NCBI GenBank assembly: GCA_035236585.1
Contig: CP141139.1
Coordinates: 17,624,990-17,688,989, forward strand
Origin: Warburgia ugandensis
Lineage: Eukaryota > Streptophyta > Magnoliopsida > Canellales > Canellaceae
Length of the DNA stretch: 64,000 bases
Reading direction: 5' to 3'
Shown: positions 23,532-35,570 of the stretch, one piece after another
How the letters are laid out: each line of letters opens with the position of its first letter
Position numbering within the stretch: the first letter of the stretch is position 1
Notes under the pieces: generated by a model
Told to the model about the DNA's origin: nothing
Databases searched by the model: none
The model's input: the letters and a program-made list of their open reading frames with translations, nothing else
Program-made: the position numbers and the translations under genes

Positions 23532-26500
23532 ATGGCCGTGGTAGAGAATGCCGGCGTGGATTTGGGGAGTCGGAATTTCGAAGCGGCCAGTTCTGATTCG
23601 CACGATCACGATCAGCAACCGAAGCAGAATCATATGGGGCAAAACATGCAGCAGAATCATTTTCATATGAAGGTTCAGCAATTACAGCAGCAGCAGCAGC
23701 AGAATAGATTGGTGCCTCAAAATCATAAACCCCAGATTTCTCATGGGCCTGACCACAACGGAGGGCAGAATCTGCAGACGGGTGGGATCGTGCCGCATTA
23801 TGGCGGCCATGCTCATCAAAGGTTGAACGCTGTGGATTTGCCGAGGGACGGGGAAGTCGGGGAGGGGTTCAAACGGGATATGAGGGACTTGGAGGAATTA
23901 CTTTCGAAGCTGAATCCTATGGCGGAAGAGTTTGTTCCGCCATCGCTGGCTAATCATCATGGATCTGGTGGTGGTTTTTATTCGAACAATTTGATGATGC
24001 ATACTAGCCCTCTCAATGGTAACGGCAATGGTAATAGACGGGTAAGGGGGATTTGTTTTTCGTGTATGTTTCCTTGTTCTTACAAATGGGTTTTGGTTTT
24101 TGTTGTTGACTGGTTTATGTGCTCCCGTGCAGAAGAAAAATAGCTATAATCAAGGAAAACGGCGTCTGAATAGCCGAACAAGTAATGCTCAAAGGGAAGA
24201 GGTGATTCGGAGGACTGTATATGTTTCTGACATTGATCAGCAGGTATAAAGCTTGAGCTCACGAGTTGAAGTTCCTTTTTCTCGTTTACTTAATTCCTGT
24301 AGTTCAATATATTTTTCGTTTGGTGGGTTTCACATGCTTCAAATTTTCTTTTAACTAAATTAAGTTCGTAATAGTTGTATCGAAACTGTTGTCTGGTTAT
24401 GAAAATTTGACACTTATTCATTGCCTATGTCTTGTATTGGTTGCTTTCTCTCGGGTATTCTTTGATTAGGACACTGGCAACCTTTTCTTGGGGTTGCTGT
24501 GTATTGTTGGGTATATGATTTTTGATGTCTCTTAGTAGCCATTATCAGATTCCTTTGTCTTGTTTGGTAAAATATTTTGCTCATGATTGAGGTCCTTATG
24601 TTCGGTGTGTTCTATCTTTGAATGCCTAGGTCACTGAAGAGCAGCTGGCTGCCCTTTTCATCAATTGTGGACAGGCAATTCATATTTCCTTTTGCTTGTC
24701 TATGCTGCTTTGAGATTTGTCTTTGGAGACGTATAATCTTAATGAGTTTTGGTTTTATGGGCTGAAGGTTGTTGACTGCCGTGTATGCGGTGATCCAAAT
24801 TCTGTTCTTCGTTTTGCTTTTATAGAGTTTACTGATGAGGGTAAATTCCACTACTTTTGTGGGTTATTATTTTGCTTTTTGTGGATCTTGTGTATCTTAT
24901 TTTCTACCAATCTTTATATGTCTTCGTGCGATTTGCAATTGCAGAAGGTGCAAGGGCTGCATTGAGCCTGGCAGGAACTATGCTTGGATTCTACCCAGTT
25001 AGAGTGTTGCCTTCAAAAACTGCTATTGCACCAGTTAACCCAACATTTTTGCCGAGGGTGAGAGATTTCTCATGCTTGATGACTGGAAGCCTGTTTGTAT
25101 GAAGTGTGATGTTATTGATGTGTTCTATGTATAAAAGTCACTAACGCACACCTTAATCCTAGTTTTCCATGATTTGTCCTTAAGAGTTTGTGCTTGACTT
25201 CCTTTCTGATGTGTAGTCTGAAGATGAACGCGAAATGTGTGCACGGACTATTTATTGTACAAATATTGACAAAAAGGTAAGCAAACCGTTACATCTTGTG
25301 GTTGATTTGATGCCAGTGAATGGCTAATCCACTTCTAATTTAACATTTACTTGGTGCAGGTTTCTCAAGCTGATGTTAAGCTCTTCTTTGAAACAATCTG
25401 TGGAGAGGTTGGTGCTGCTATTTCAAACTATACATGCTTTTGTTTATCATGAGGCATTTATGTTTCCTTTAGAAAGGAAAGTGCCAACGGGTGAAACTTT
25501 GTATTGTGCAGGTTTATCGCTTGAGACTGCTAGGCGATTACCACCATTCTACTCGTATTGCTTTTGTTGAGTTTGTAAATGTAAGTATCTCTCAGTTTCA
25601 TTCATTAAACATGAATAATACCCATTTGTGTTAGTCTGTCAAGAAATTGGTGTTGGTTTCTCACAAACTCAACCCTTAGATGACACTAGTAGTGAGATTT
25701 TAGTAAATGTTTATGATAATTTTAGGTCGATATTTGAAAGGTAGTAATTCTGCAGAAAGATCTTGGGACAATATAAATGTAAACTATAATATGACAATCT
25801 TGACATCTAGTGATAGTATCTCTGTATCAGTTACGTTGTCATACTCAGCCTACAATATGATTTTGAAACAAACTAAGTAGTGGTTATCCATTTTGTCTAC
25901 ATAAAGTGATCTGATCTGATTAGCTGCTGTTTACATAGTTCTATACAAGTCTACCATGAGCACTTAACTACTGTCTCTGAGGTTAGGTGAAAGATATATC
26001 AGAGAGAAACAAATACTATAGTGAGCCAAACTTGATGTGAATAGTGGGACTCTATGGAATGTGGTCTTTTTCTCAGATCTGCCATAAAAGCACTTTGACT
26101 TAATGAAGCCCTCTTAGTTATGTAAATGCACACAAAAAGATAGACAGGACATGCAGACTTCCCTCTCTTCCATATCTTTTACTAATGTATATACTTGCAT
26201 TGAATTCTTTTAGATGATTTCCCTATCCGTTTTGGTTTTTTGGCACATTAGCTACAAGTCTGAAATTTCTAGAAACGCAGAGTGATCTTTTGAAGAAAAT
26301 ACTTGAAAAGATGTATGCTTAGCATAAAGATACATTTTCTGCTACAATATCAGGCCAGTTTATTTATTGAAGTTTTACCTTTTGAATCTTGATAGGTTTG
26401 TCTTCTGTGATTTACTGGATTAGTTTTGTATTAACAGCTAGTGTCTTGAGACTCTTGATCACGATATCTAGAACTTGTTCAGAACTATAATTTCCTGCTC

Positions 26501-29500
26501 CTGTTGGTTCCTAACGTATGTTGTCATGTAGTGCCATGGTGTTGGTCCCTCCGTGTTAGGCAACTCTTGACATGGTGGTTATAGGTTTAACATGTGGCAT
26601 TGAGCTGTCTTGAGTACTTTAATGGCCCACTATCAGTGTGTCAGACATGAAATGATACTGATGCATATACTGGGTGCAGTTTAAGAACCTATTTGGTTAA
26701 ACAAGAAATATTTAGCTCCATTCAAAATAACCATAATGCATTTTGCTGGTTTATCTTTATTATATATGCTAGAATTGGAGAATTGGTTGCATGAGAAGAA
26801 AGTGCAGTCCTGGATTTTTTGTGTTCATTTTCTATGTTTTTTCCCATTCATCTTCATTTCTGCTCTCCTTATTGCTTCCCCGTTCATTTGCTTCTGGTAA
26901 TTTCTCTTTTTCAGAGCTTCTTCTTCCTTCTTTTTGCTTCCTGCATTTTGTTCCAGCTTGGCAACTGTGAACTAGTAAACCTTTCCTTTGGATCTTTTTC
27001 ATCCATCTTCCACCTAAAACTTAGGAGTTGTTTGTCCAACTATGTTAGTAGGAAATTGATCAATATTAACCCTCTGCCATGTTGGTTGACAGATTATACC
27101 TTCACTCTGCCATGCATACCATCCAGATGGGGTGTCAAGAGGCCCACCTTCATATATCTAAAAAAAGTTATTCTTTTTGATACATGTCCTGTTTTTAAAA
27201 TCCTTAAAAGCTTTCAAACATTTTCTCAAACTAATGCCATGAGGTTTTCCTCGCAAGAAGTGTTTGAGAGGGTTAATACCTCTATAAAGGGCAGTCCGGC
27301 TGCACGAAGCTCTTGCCTATGTGGGGTCCGGGGAAGGGGTGGACCACTTGGGCCTAAAGTATACAGCCTTACCTTGCATTTTGCAAGAGGCTGTTTCCAC
27401 GCCTTGAACCCGTGACCTCAAGGTCACATGATAACAACTTTTACCGTTGCGCCAAGGTTCTCCTTCAGGGTTAATACCTCTATTCACATCTTTATTGTTT
27501 GAAAGAGAGTGTTAGTACCTTGGAAGCACCTTTGACTACAAAGTCTACATAACCTCCTAACGCACATATCCCCATGCAAAATTCCACACGGCTATGGTAC
27601 CAGTCCATGTCTTCAAGATATTTATTCCATGGAATTACAAGTAAAGCTTGAAGATTGGAGGGATAAGAACAGGAAGGAAATGACATGGAACTTCTGCTCA
27701 CCTTTCAAATGGATGCTCAATCTTTGGTGAGCGAATTGTGGAAGTGACAAGTTTCAATCTCATATAAGTTAGGACATTCTGAAAAACCACTATTTTCAAA
27801 GAACCTATCCATAGAGCACCAATCTTCTATCAACAAGATAGACGATTCTTTTGATGCATAAACAAAGCTATAATATAGTAGATTGCGATTACTACTATAC
27901 CTAAGGTTTAGAAATGGTTTAACTTGAAAAATGAAAAAGAACAAAATAAAATTCTCAGCTTGTGTTTTGTCTTTCACAAGTGATTGTATGTTGGATTTGT
28001 AAAGTGTATGCCTCCAACCTGAGGTGTACACCTTATTCTACCTTAGGCCTGAGGTGTGGGCTTTATGGGTTTACAGCTTCTTTTAGTGTCTTGAGATGCT
28101 GTCTCATATGCTTCCAATATCATTTTGGCATCAACTTCTGTGTTCTTAAGCATGAAACTGCAATCTTCCCTCTGGATTCTGGGGGATTGAGGTTATCCTG
28201 GAAACTCAAACGAAAGTTTCATAATTGGAGAGTGGAACAAATTCTTGATTATAATGTAATGTTTCTAGTGTTTGAGGGCACAATTTATTATTTTCTTCTA
28301 TATGGTAAATATATATTCATCTTGCACCATTGAGCTTCTCTTGACAAACGAACATGGTTGTCCTAACTGTGCAGTAATTTTGAGAGGCCTATTGATTGAC
28401 CGTAGCACCACTTGATATCTGGAAGTTTTGATGGTGCCTTGGTTATCTTTTGCTTCACCAACAGGGAGCTTTTTCTACCACATTAGGTCATATAAAGGAC
28501 TCAGCTTCATACATTAAATGCTATTGAAATGATTTTTCTAGAATATTGAATGAATTTTAATGAAGGGGAGCTTTGGCCAAAAGTAGAGTTGTCGTCATGT
28601 GACCTTGAGGTCAGGGGTTCAAGGAGTGAAAACAGCCCCTTGCAAAATGGAAGGTAAGTCTGCGTACCATTGACCCTTGTGGTCCACTCCTTCCCTGAAC
28701 CCTGCGCATGCGGGAGCTTCGTGCACCGCAGCTGCCCTTTTTATTGAATGAATTTTTAATGTAGTCAGTGCATTGATGTTTTAGTATCCTTTTGTTTGTC
28801 TTTGGTGTATGCCTCTTGAGTATATGTGCAATAGCCTTCTTTAGACACTCATCCTTGTTGGGGATATAGACAAGAACTTCTATTTAAACAACTATAAATT
28901 TTCTAACGAACGGGTGTAACATTTGAATAGTCATGCACAGAAGCATGCTGGTTGCACAATTAATCCATTAATTCCTAACATTCATAGAGAACTGTACCTG
29001 GTTGGAGACGAAGTTTTCTGCTTATCATCTACAGCAATTGTATCTGATGATGTCCATTGTTCAAGTCTGTGTCTAGCAGGTTATCCAACAGTTGGTTGGT
29101 AGTGAAACTTTATTCAGAACTTGATGACTATGCAGTTAATGCATTATTGCCTCAGTCCATCTTCAGTGTAAGAAAGTAGTGCAGACGAAGAAGAAGTGCT
29201 TTCTTGAATTAATGCTTAATAAAAGAGCTCGTTAACTGGATTTTGAATTTCTTCAGATTTAGATGAAAATTCTAAAAGGTTCTTGATTCTGTAAATTGTT
29301 TCTTGGTATAAATTAATATCATGTTTGATATCCTTTGGCAGAGATGGCTAGTATGATATTTCTTTGCTGAGAAGTTAGAAAGGCTGGACAATCTACTCTA
29401 GTTTTGATATCCTCTGGTGTAAAGGGCAAGTATAATAGTTCTTTGCTTGAGTTAGAAAAGGCTAGATGGTCTTATCCTAGTTGTTGGCTGCATGGTGTCA

Positions 29501-32500
29501 TTCTTGGTATTCATGGTATTTGTAACCTTCTCCCTTCCAGTCAAACATGTGTCCTTTACCTCAAGGAACAGTCACCTGTTGACTGAGGATGATCCCTCAT
29601 CAAACTGAAATCCTATGTTCTTTTAGATTGAGAAGTCATAAAAAAATTATATATTTAAATGAAATCTTCACCATGCAATAGAAATCCAAAACTGATTGGC
29701 TCAGTCCCTCTCTTGAATCATGTTATACATAGGTTCCTGGATGTTTTCCTGCTTCATATTCCAGTTGCTTACAGCAGTCTCAGGACTCTAATAGTCTATT
29801 ATCCATATATCTAATGCAAACTAGCATTATGTTATATTCTCCCTAACCAATTACTTCCCTTTCTGTTTTGCTGTTGTTATATGGTATTTAGAAAGACTCC
29901 TTATTTCTAGACCAAATGTGTGTAATTCTCATTTGCTAAATCTTGAATGATCATGTTTTTCTCCATTGTCGCTTCTTGCTCAGCAAGCATGTAGCCAACT
30001 GAAGTGGGTACATAAGTTGAGATGCCTTCCTCAAGTATTTTGCTATACTTCTTGAAAAGAGGCCCTTTCTTCTGAGATGTGAAATAAATCACTTGTGTTA
30101 ATATGATATGCTGATCACTTCTGAATAATGCAACTTTTTGTAAGGTTTACTCTTGGTGCCATGAAGTTCGCTGGTGGATATGCCAAGTCACTGGTTTACT
30201 TCTTTCCTTGAGCTTCTTCTAACTGCAGATTTCCGCATAGTTTGTCCAAAAATTCTAGGATCAGCTACCAGCATTACAGGCTTCAAGTTGCTGCATATGT
30301 TGGCAAATCAAAATACCTATGGTATTCTTTCATTCACTCCAAATTGCTCAAACAGTAGCATAGAGATAGTCTGTTGACTATTGGGAAGAATAACTTACTT
30401 CAGGGCTTCTCTTTCTTGTACTCCCGTTAATAAATTTGAGGGCGTCCAACCATTTCATGCAGCCATTATAGTATTTGCCCCAAATTGAAACAGATCCTCT
30501 CAAGTTTGCTTTCAGAACTTGGGTCAGACTTTGGTATATGAGCATAGGGCCTGGCTATGATTTGGTTACTGGTTTAGTCCTTTGGGTTGATTAAAAGTAT
30601 GAGTTTGTCATTATCACATGTTTGCTGTTGATATATGCATTGCTATTTTGAGTTAAGAATGGATTTTCAAGTACTTTTCACTATAGTTCATAGCTAGTGT
30701 TTGGAAAGTCTTAACTTTGGCTATGAAATATCAAGATATATTTGTGTCAACTTTGTCAACTCAATATGTAACTTGGCAGAGCCTAACAAGTCTCTGCAAG
30801 CCCTTAAAAAATCCGAAGTAATTTACCCCTTTTTTTTCCTTAAAAATATTTATTAGTGAATGAAGCATAAGAAATTTTATTGTAGAATTCTCTAGCTGGA
30901 AAGTATCTTAAGATATATTTATAACCAAGAAATGATTTTCCATTTCTACATAATATACACTGCAAGTAGAGACGATTTTGCTGCTGCTGCTGCTTCAAAA
31001 ACCGCTCCTGGGCTTACCCTGATATGCACAGTTTGAGGGTGATTGTGCTGCACCTGCAGGGATTAGTCCCACTCACAGAGGTTGGGGCCCCCTGGTGATA
31101 TCAAAAAGAAAAAAAAATAAAAATGACTGAAAGAGTAAGAGGGGGATAGATGTGGGAGGTGTGTTGATAGTGATAAGAAAGGGCAAGGAGAGAATTACAC
31201 TGGTGGTTAAAGAATGGAAATATGGTTGGTCCCCAACCTTTCCTATCAATGTTGATAATCAATGGCCGCATATCTGATACTCAGAATTTCAATTGTAAAG
31301 CGTGCCTTCTACCACCTCCATCCTAACAACACTCAACACACAAAAGAAGAAAGGATGGCGGCCTGTGTCTATGTGATGTAGATGAAACTTTCCAACCTAA
31401 GAGGTACTGGTAAATGGTTATATGTAGGGTACGATAACTAATCTTACTTCATTTGAATTTGAGGAAAATGATAGAAAGAGTCAAGCTCACAAGATTTTGT
31501 CTGTCCACAAATCTTTGGTTTTCTCCCCCTTATGTATATTTTCCGAACAAAGTGGAGCCCTTACATGTATGGAGGACCATTGGAAAAATAGAGATAGGAA
31601 GAATGTTCACCACTTCTCTCCCTTTCCTTTTTCTCTTTAGTTGAAACAACCTCTCACAATGTATACCAAGGGTATACTCCTATGTTTAGAAAAGTTGAAT
31701 GAGTTGTTTAGCATTGGATGGCTATTAGGTGCTCTTATGGATGAAAACCAAGACGACTCCAAGTTCCAATTCAACTTCCTACCTCAGATGATTATATAAG
31801 TTTCATGGAAAAGTAAGCAATGCTCACTGGAAGCTGGGGTTGGTAGTCCTCTCAAAATATTTCACTATGCATTGGTTATATCGGTGACGACTAAAGACAG
31901 CATTCCTGCTATGGGAGCTGAGCCATGAGAAAAATGATTAGTCAACTTGTGAACCTTATCCATTGTCAGAGAATTGGCTCTTGATTCATCCTATAGCAGC
32001 AGTCTGTCTACAGAAAGCCAGAACTTCTTCAACTACTTGCATGCATAGTCAGATATGTTCCAAAGTGGTAGAATCCTTCACCTTCTCCTTAGGCTAAAAA
32101 CTGAAGGTAATTGAGTTACGATTTTCTTAAAATATGTGAGATGCATTCATGTTTACTCCTTCGGAGATTCATATAGCTCCTTTTTCAACATGAGTAATGC
32201 AAGATGTTGAGCCGAGCCTAGTTAGTCAGCATGTCAAGCGAGGGCTGCTTGTGGGTGGTCAAACAAGTAGCTGAAAATCTTAGAGTACAAGAAAGTAGCT
32301 GAAAATCTTAGAGTAAAATATATTTCTCAATAGGATGTAGGGTCTAGCGTTTTGTGTCATCTTTTACTTTCATTTTTGATTAGGTAGGAGGACCAAACAT
32401 TTCTCTCTTGGTTATTTTCTTTGCATTTTTTACATTAAGACAAACACGTGGATAGATGTCTTTCTATTTCTTGGTTCAGTTGTTGGCATCAATACATGAT

Positions 32501-35114
32501 CTACATATATTCAACATGTTTAAAAGTCGTTCTGGTTTGAGGCACGAAGTAATTGATCAATTACTAATTTGCAAAATAATGGAAGTTCTATCAAAGCCTT
32601 ATATGTATATAAGGGGCCCCAAGTAGTCAGTAGGTGATAAGGAGTTATATTTTTTTAGTTGTTGAAGCCAGAGTAAGTATTATATCTGATCATTAAAATC
32701 ATTAAGGCTTTTGCTAATTGGAATACATACATAAGTTGGAGCTGATACAAATGAATCATTTATGGAATGATAGTGCCAAATGTGGGAAATGGCATCTTAT
32801 GCCCTTGAATATGGTCTGCAAGCACAAGAAAGGACTGGTGTTATGAATTTAAGATTCATTAATTGATCTCTCCTTGATAAATGGATTTGAGGATATAGAG
32901 AGAAGGGACACTTTTGACTGGAAGTGTTGTATGGTGAGCTGGGGGTGGGGAGAAGCTGAGGGAGATGAGTGCCGTAAGAGGGTTTGGGTGTGGAAAGATA
33001 TTCGCAAAGTTTACACCAACTTGACAATGGGATTAGCTTCTTGGCTAAGAGAGGAGATCAGGGCTGGTTTTGTCTAGGCTAGCAGGGAATGAATTTTCAA
33101 CTGCAAGTGCAATCCCTACAAGCTTTATTTGTTAGTGTTGCACTTTTACTGAAGGATAGGTCAGTTACCCTTTTGGTTTCATAGGGAGTTCTTGGACTAT
33201 GAAATTGATATTTTGGAGTCTCCTGGATATCTCAGGATGGTTTTTGTTTGTGTGTCCGTGTTATAGAAGAATGCGACAGCTGCTGTAGGCTGGATATGTT
33301 TTCCACAAGATTATGAAAGATTGATTCTCTGGTGGTCAATTCTTGTTTAGATAAAATCCTAATTGATATTCATTCAAATGCACCCGGATTGGGCAATTCA
33401 ATACAGATTTGTGCAATGCAGAAACCGTTAAACATCTGTTTTTCCTGATTGCAAGGACAGAGATGTTTGCTAATTGGAATATTGCTTCCTTCCCAAAGAG
33501 AGCTGGACTTACCTCTAAAGTTGGCTAGATGTATTGGATCTTGGGGTTAGTTGCAGGCAGCCTGTAGGATTGGGAAGGAAGTATGAGAATATTCCAGAGC
33601 AGAATTAGATCTACTGAGTCCATCAGTGAGAGCATACTTCTATGAAATCTTCAACTACAGAATGCCTATTATTCAGAAGTAGTTTAATTGATCTTAGGAT
33701 GTGCTTGAATTAGTGCTTTTAAGCAGTCCTGTTGCAGAACATCCTGGAACCTTTCCAAATGGCTGCTTAAAGTTGAATTATGAAGGCTAAAGTCTAGGTA
33801 ACTGGTGCAGTGATCTTGAGGAAGTCCCTAGTTGCTATTCTCTGGGCCCAATTGACTGCAAGGATGTATTTGTAGCTGAAGTATTGAAATGTCATTTACT
33901 AAAACATTTTGAGGAAATTGTCACTTGTAGAAACTACTTGACTAGTATGATGCAGAAGTGGTGCACCTGCAATGATTGCTGAGGTGATTGTGGATCTTCA
34001 ATCTTTGACGATGACGAAAACAAGGACTTAAACTAGACATCTCCCAGTAAAATTATTGCCAAAATTCTCATATCATGATCAACTGGTTGCATGTCTGAAC
34101 TGATTCATGGTTTTAGAGGTTCTTCTTGATGGCTCATGCCAAAACCAATGGGGACAAACTCTTTAGTTCTAGAAATCATAACCAGTAAACCAACATCAAA
34201 CAGCAGATTTTCTGCAACCTAATACCCTCTTCCCTTCTCACCTCAAACCTTATACTGTATTAAACTTTTGATGAGAGATGTAAAGATACATGAGTTATCC
34301 AAGCCCAATTCGGATGAGGCTTTGATGATGATGTAAAGACACTTGAGTCTACCATGTAGTCACCCAAGACAGCTAACTTGAAGTGCCTGATATTTTATCA
34401 AGACTAATGCTGCTTAAAAAGTGCATGCCTTTTTTCGAAATCCACAAGGCAATTTGCTCTAAGGTACTTTGTTCTTTGCTTCTAAACGTAGTCAGGTATT
34501 TCACTCAAGCTGGTTTCGCCAACCTCTTAGCTATCACATAAGAGATCATTTAACAAGTAGATGAAGTACACTACAAGGTTCATTTTAGCATGGGAAGCTT
34601 TAGTAAGGTTCATTCAAACATAAAAAAGATAAACTCAGCATTGGTTCTCTCACTGAACCAAAATTTTGGTCTCTCTCTCTCTTTGGAATTGGATGACCTG
34701 AGTAAGGAATTATAGTTTCTGTCTACAATTGATTTGTTTGACATTTATATGCCTAAACTTGTTTGGCATTTAACATATGTATATTGTTTGGTCAGTGTGT
34801 CTTTGCATTTCTTATTTTACCAGTTGTCTGAGCTTGGTTTCCAAAATTCAATTGGGATACCTTTCTGATGTGTTTCCATCTTGCAGGCTGAAAGTGCAAT
34901 TATTGCTCTCAACTGTAGCGGTGTGGTACTGGGATCCCTGCCTATAAGGTCTGTGTTTTAATGGCATTTTCATCTTCTAGATTTTCGACTTGCGTCAGTA
35001 TATATAGTAGCTTGGTTTTTAATTGTGTTGGTTTGCTGTCCTGATTGGGTGTTCAGGGTAAGTCCATCAAAGACACCAGTTCGTCCACGCGCTCCTCGCC
35101 CTTCCGTGCATTAA
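23532..35114 (+). CDS. PAM2-motif, two-RRM protein (CTC-interacting domain CID8-13 type)
   Basis: Spliced gene; coding exons are 23532-24041, 24133-24243, 24630-24674, 24768-24840, 24945-25057, 25217-25276, 25360-25407, 25512-25580, 34887-34948 and 35057-35114. They sum to 1149 nt, 382 residues plus TAA, with phase kept at every junction. The N-terminus is H/N/Q-rich with LQQQQQQ at 51-57. SKLNPMAEEFVPPS (125-138) is a PAM2 motif, which in this family binds the MLLE domain of poly(A)-binding protein. A basic stretch (GKRRLNSR, 178-185) follows. RRM1 has RNP2 VYVSDI (199-204) and RNP1 LRFAFIEF (236-243). RRM2 has RNP2 IYCTNI (296-301) and RNP1 TRIAFVEF (334-341). The C-terminus is SPSKTPVRPRAPRPS-like. 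Order and length match plant CID8-13 proteins; a role in mRNA metabolism is inferred from the family. The member number cannot be given. All donors are GT except intron 3, which is GC. Confidence 0.93.
24675..24767 (+). other. GC-AG intron (intron 3 of the PAM2/RRM gene)
   Basis: The exon ends ...GGACAG at 24674 and the next bases are GCAATT. The acceptor is ...GAAG before GTTGTTGAC at 24768. Joining here keeps RRM1 in frame (NCGQ then VVDCRV). No GT nearby preserves both frame and sequence. GC donors are a known minor class of U2 introns. Confidence 0.8.
27286..27466 (-). mobile_element. Au-type SINE, full length, in intron 8 (minus strand)
   Basis: The reverse complement begins GAAGGAGAACCTTGGCGCAA, carries GGGTTCAAGGCGTGGAAACA and ends CCGGACTGCCCTTTA. 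A perfect 17-bp duplication, AGGGTTAATACCTCTAT, lies at 27269-27285 and 27467-27483. Confidence 0.94.
28563..28741 (+). mobile_element. Au-type SINE, full length, in intron 8 (plus strand)
   Basis: It runs from AAGGGGAGCTTTGGCCAAAA, with box B GGGGTTCAAGG, to GCAGCTGCCCTTTT. The flanks TATTGAATGAATTTTAATG (28544-28562) and TATTGAATGAATTTTTAATG (28742-28761) are a target-site duplication differing by one T. The box A region is altered (TTGGCCAAAAGTAG). Confidence 0.92.
33380..33560 (+). mobile_element. L1-type LINE scrap with zf-RVT motif, in intron 8
   Basis: CNAETVKHLFFL, ANWNIASFPKRAGLTSKVG at about 33413-33525 resemble the zinc-binding region between reverse transcriptase and RNase H of plant L1 LINEs. 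The surrounding 32.9-33.6 kb may belong to the same element but is too decayed to read. Confidence 0.5.
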
Positions 35115-35570
35115 AATCTTGCAGGTCCTATGAGGCGGCTAATGTTACTACTATAAATACATATACACAGATATTTAAGGTATTTCTCCTAGTCTAGTTA
35201 TATTTCATTTGGTTTTTCTTTCAAGCGTTAGGGGGGAACGGATTGTTCTTGCTAGCATGTCGAGGTGGTTGGAACTTCGAGGCTGTGATTATTTATCAGT
35301 GCACATTATCTTGAACGCTTGGGGACGTCCAAAATGCAAGTGTTGGGATGTTTTCACTGCACCTAAGTTACTTAACATGACTAATCCATTCTCTGATAGA
35401 TTGGTTTTACGATGCACTCATTTTGGTATGAGTTTTAAGGTAACTTACAGATTCAACGGTTGTATACTACAGTAACCTTACAGACCTTGCAGTGGCTTGG
35501 TGTTTACTTTCGAGATGGTCCTGTTCATCATTTTGCTTCAAGCTTTACAAAATTAAAATTTTTATTACGC
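35115..35570 (+). other. Probable 3' UTR of the PAM2/RRM gene
   Basis: Sequence after the stop codon. There is no clean AATAAA; AATTAAAATT near 35551 could act as a plant-type near-upstream element. The end is uncertain. The open frame at 35209-35475 lies inside this region and has no known motif. Confidence 0.35.

Larger units (their letters stand above)
25581..34886 (+). other. Intron 8 of the PAM2/RRM gene, 9306 bp
   Basis: The donor is AAT|GTAAGT and the acceptor CTTGCAG|GCTGAA. It separates RNP1 of RRM2 from its last helix and is about a hundred times longer than the other introns (78-386 bp). It contains two Au SINEs in opposite orientation and an L1 scrap near 33.4 kb. No independent host gene was recognised in it. 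The open frame at 26819-27415 is low-complexity and runs into a SINE. Confidence 0.85.

Noticed and set aside
26819-27415. 198-codon open frame inside intron 8
   Set aside because: Its start is low-complexity and hydrophobic, and its end translates an Au SINE on the antisense side. It has no domain or splice context.
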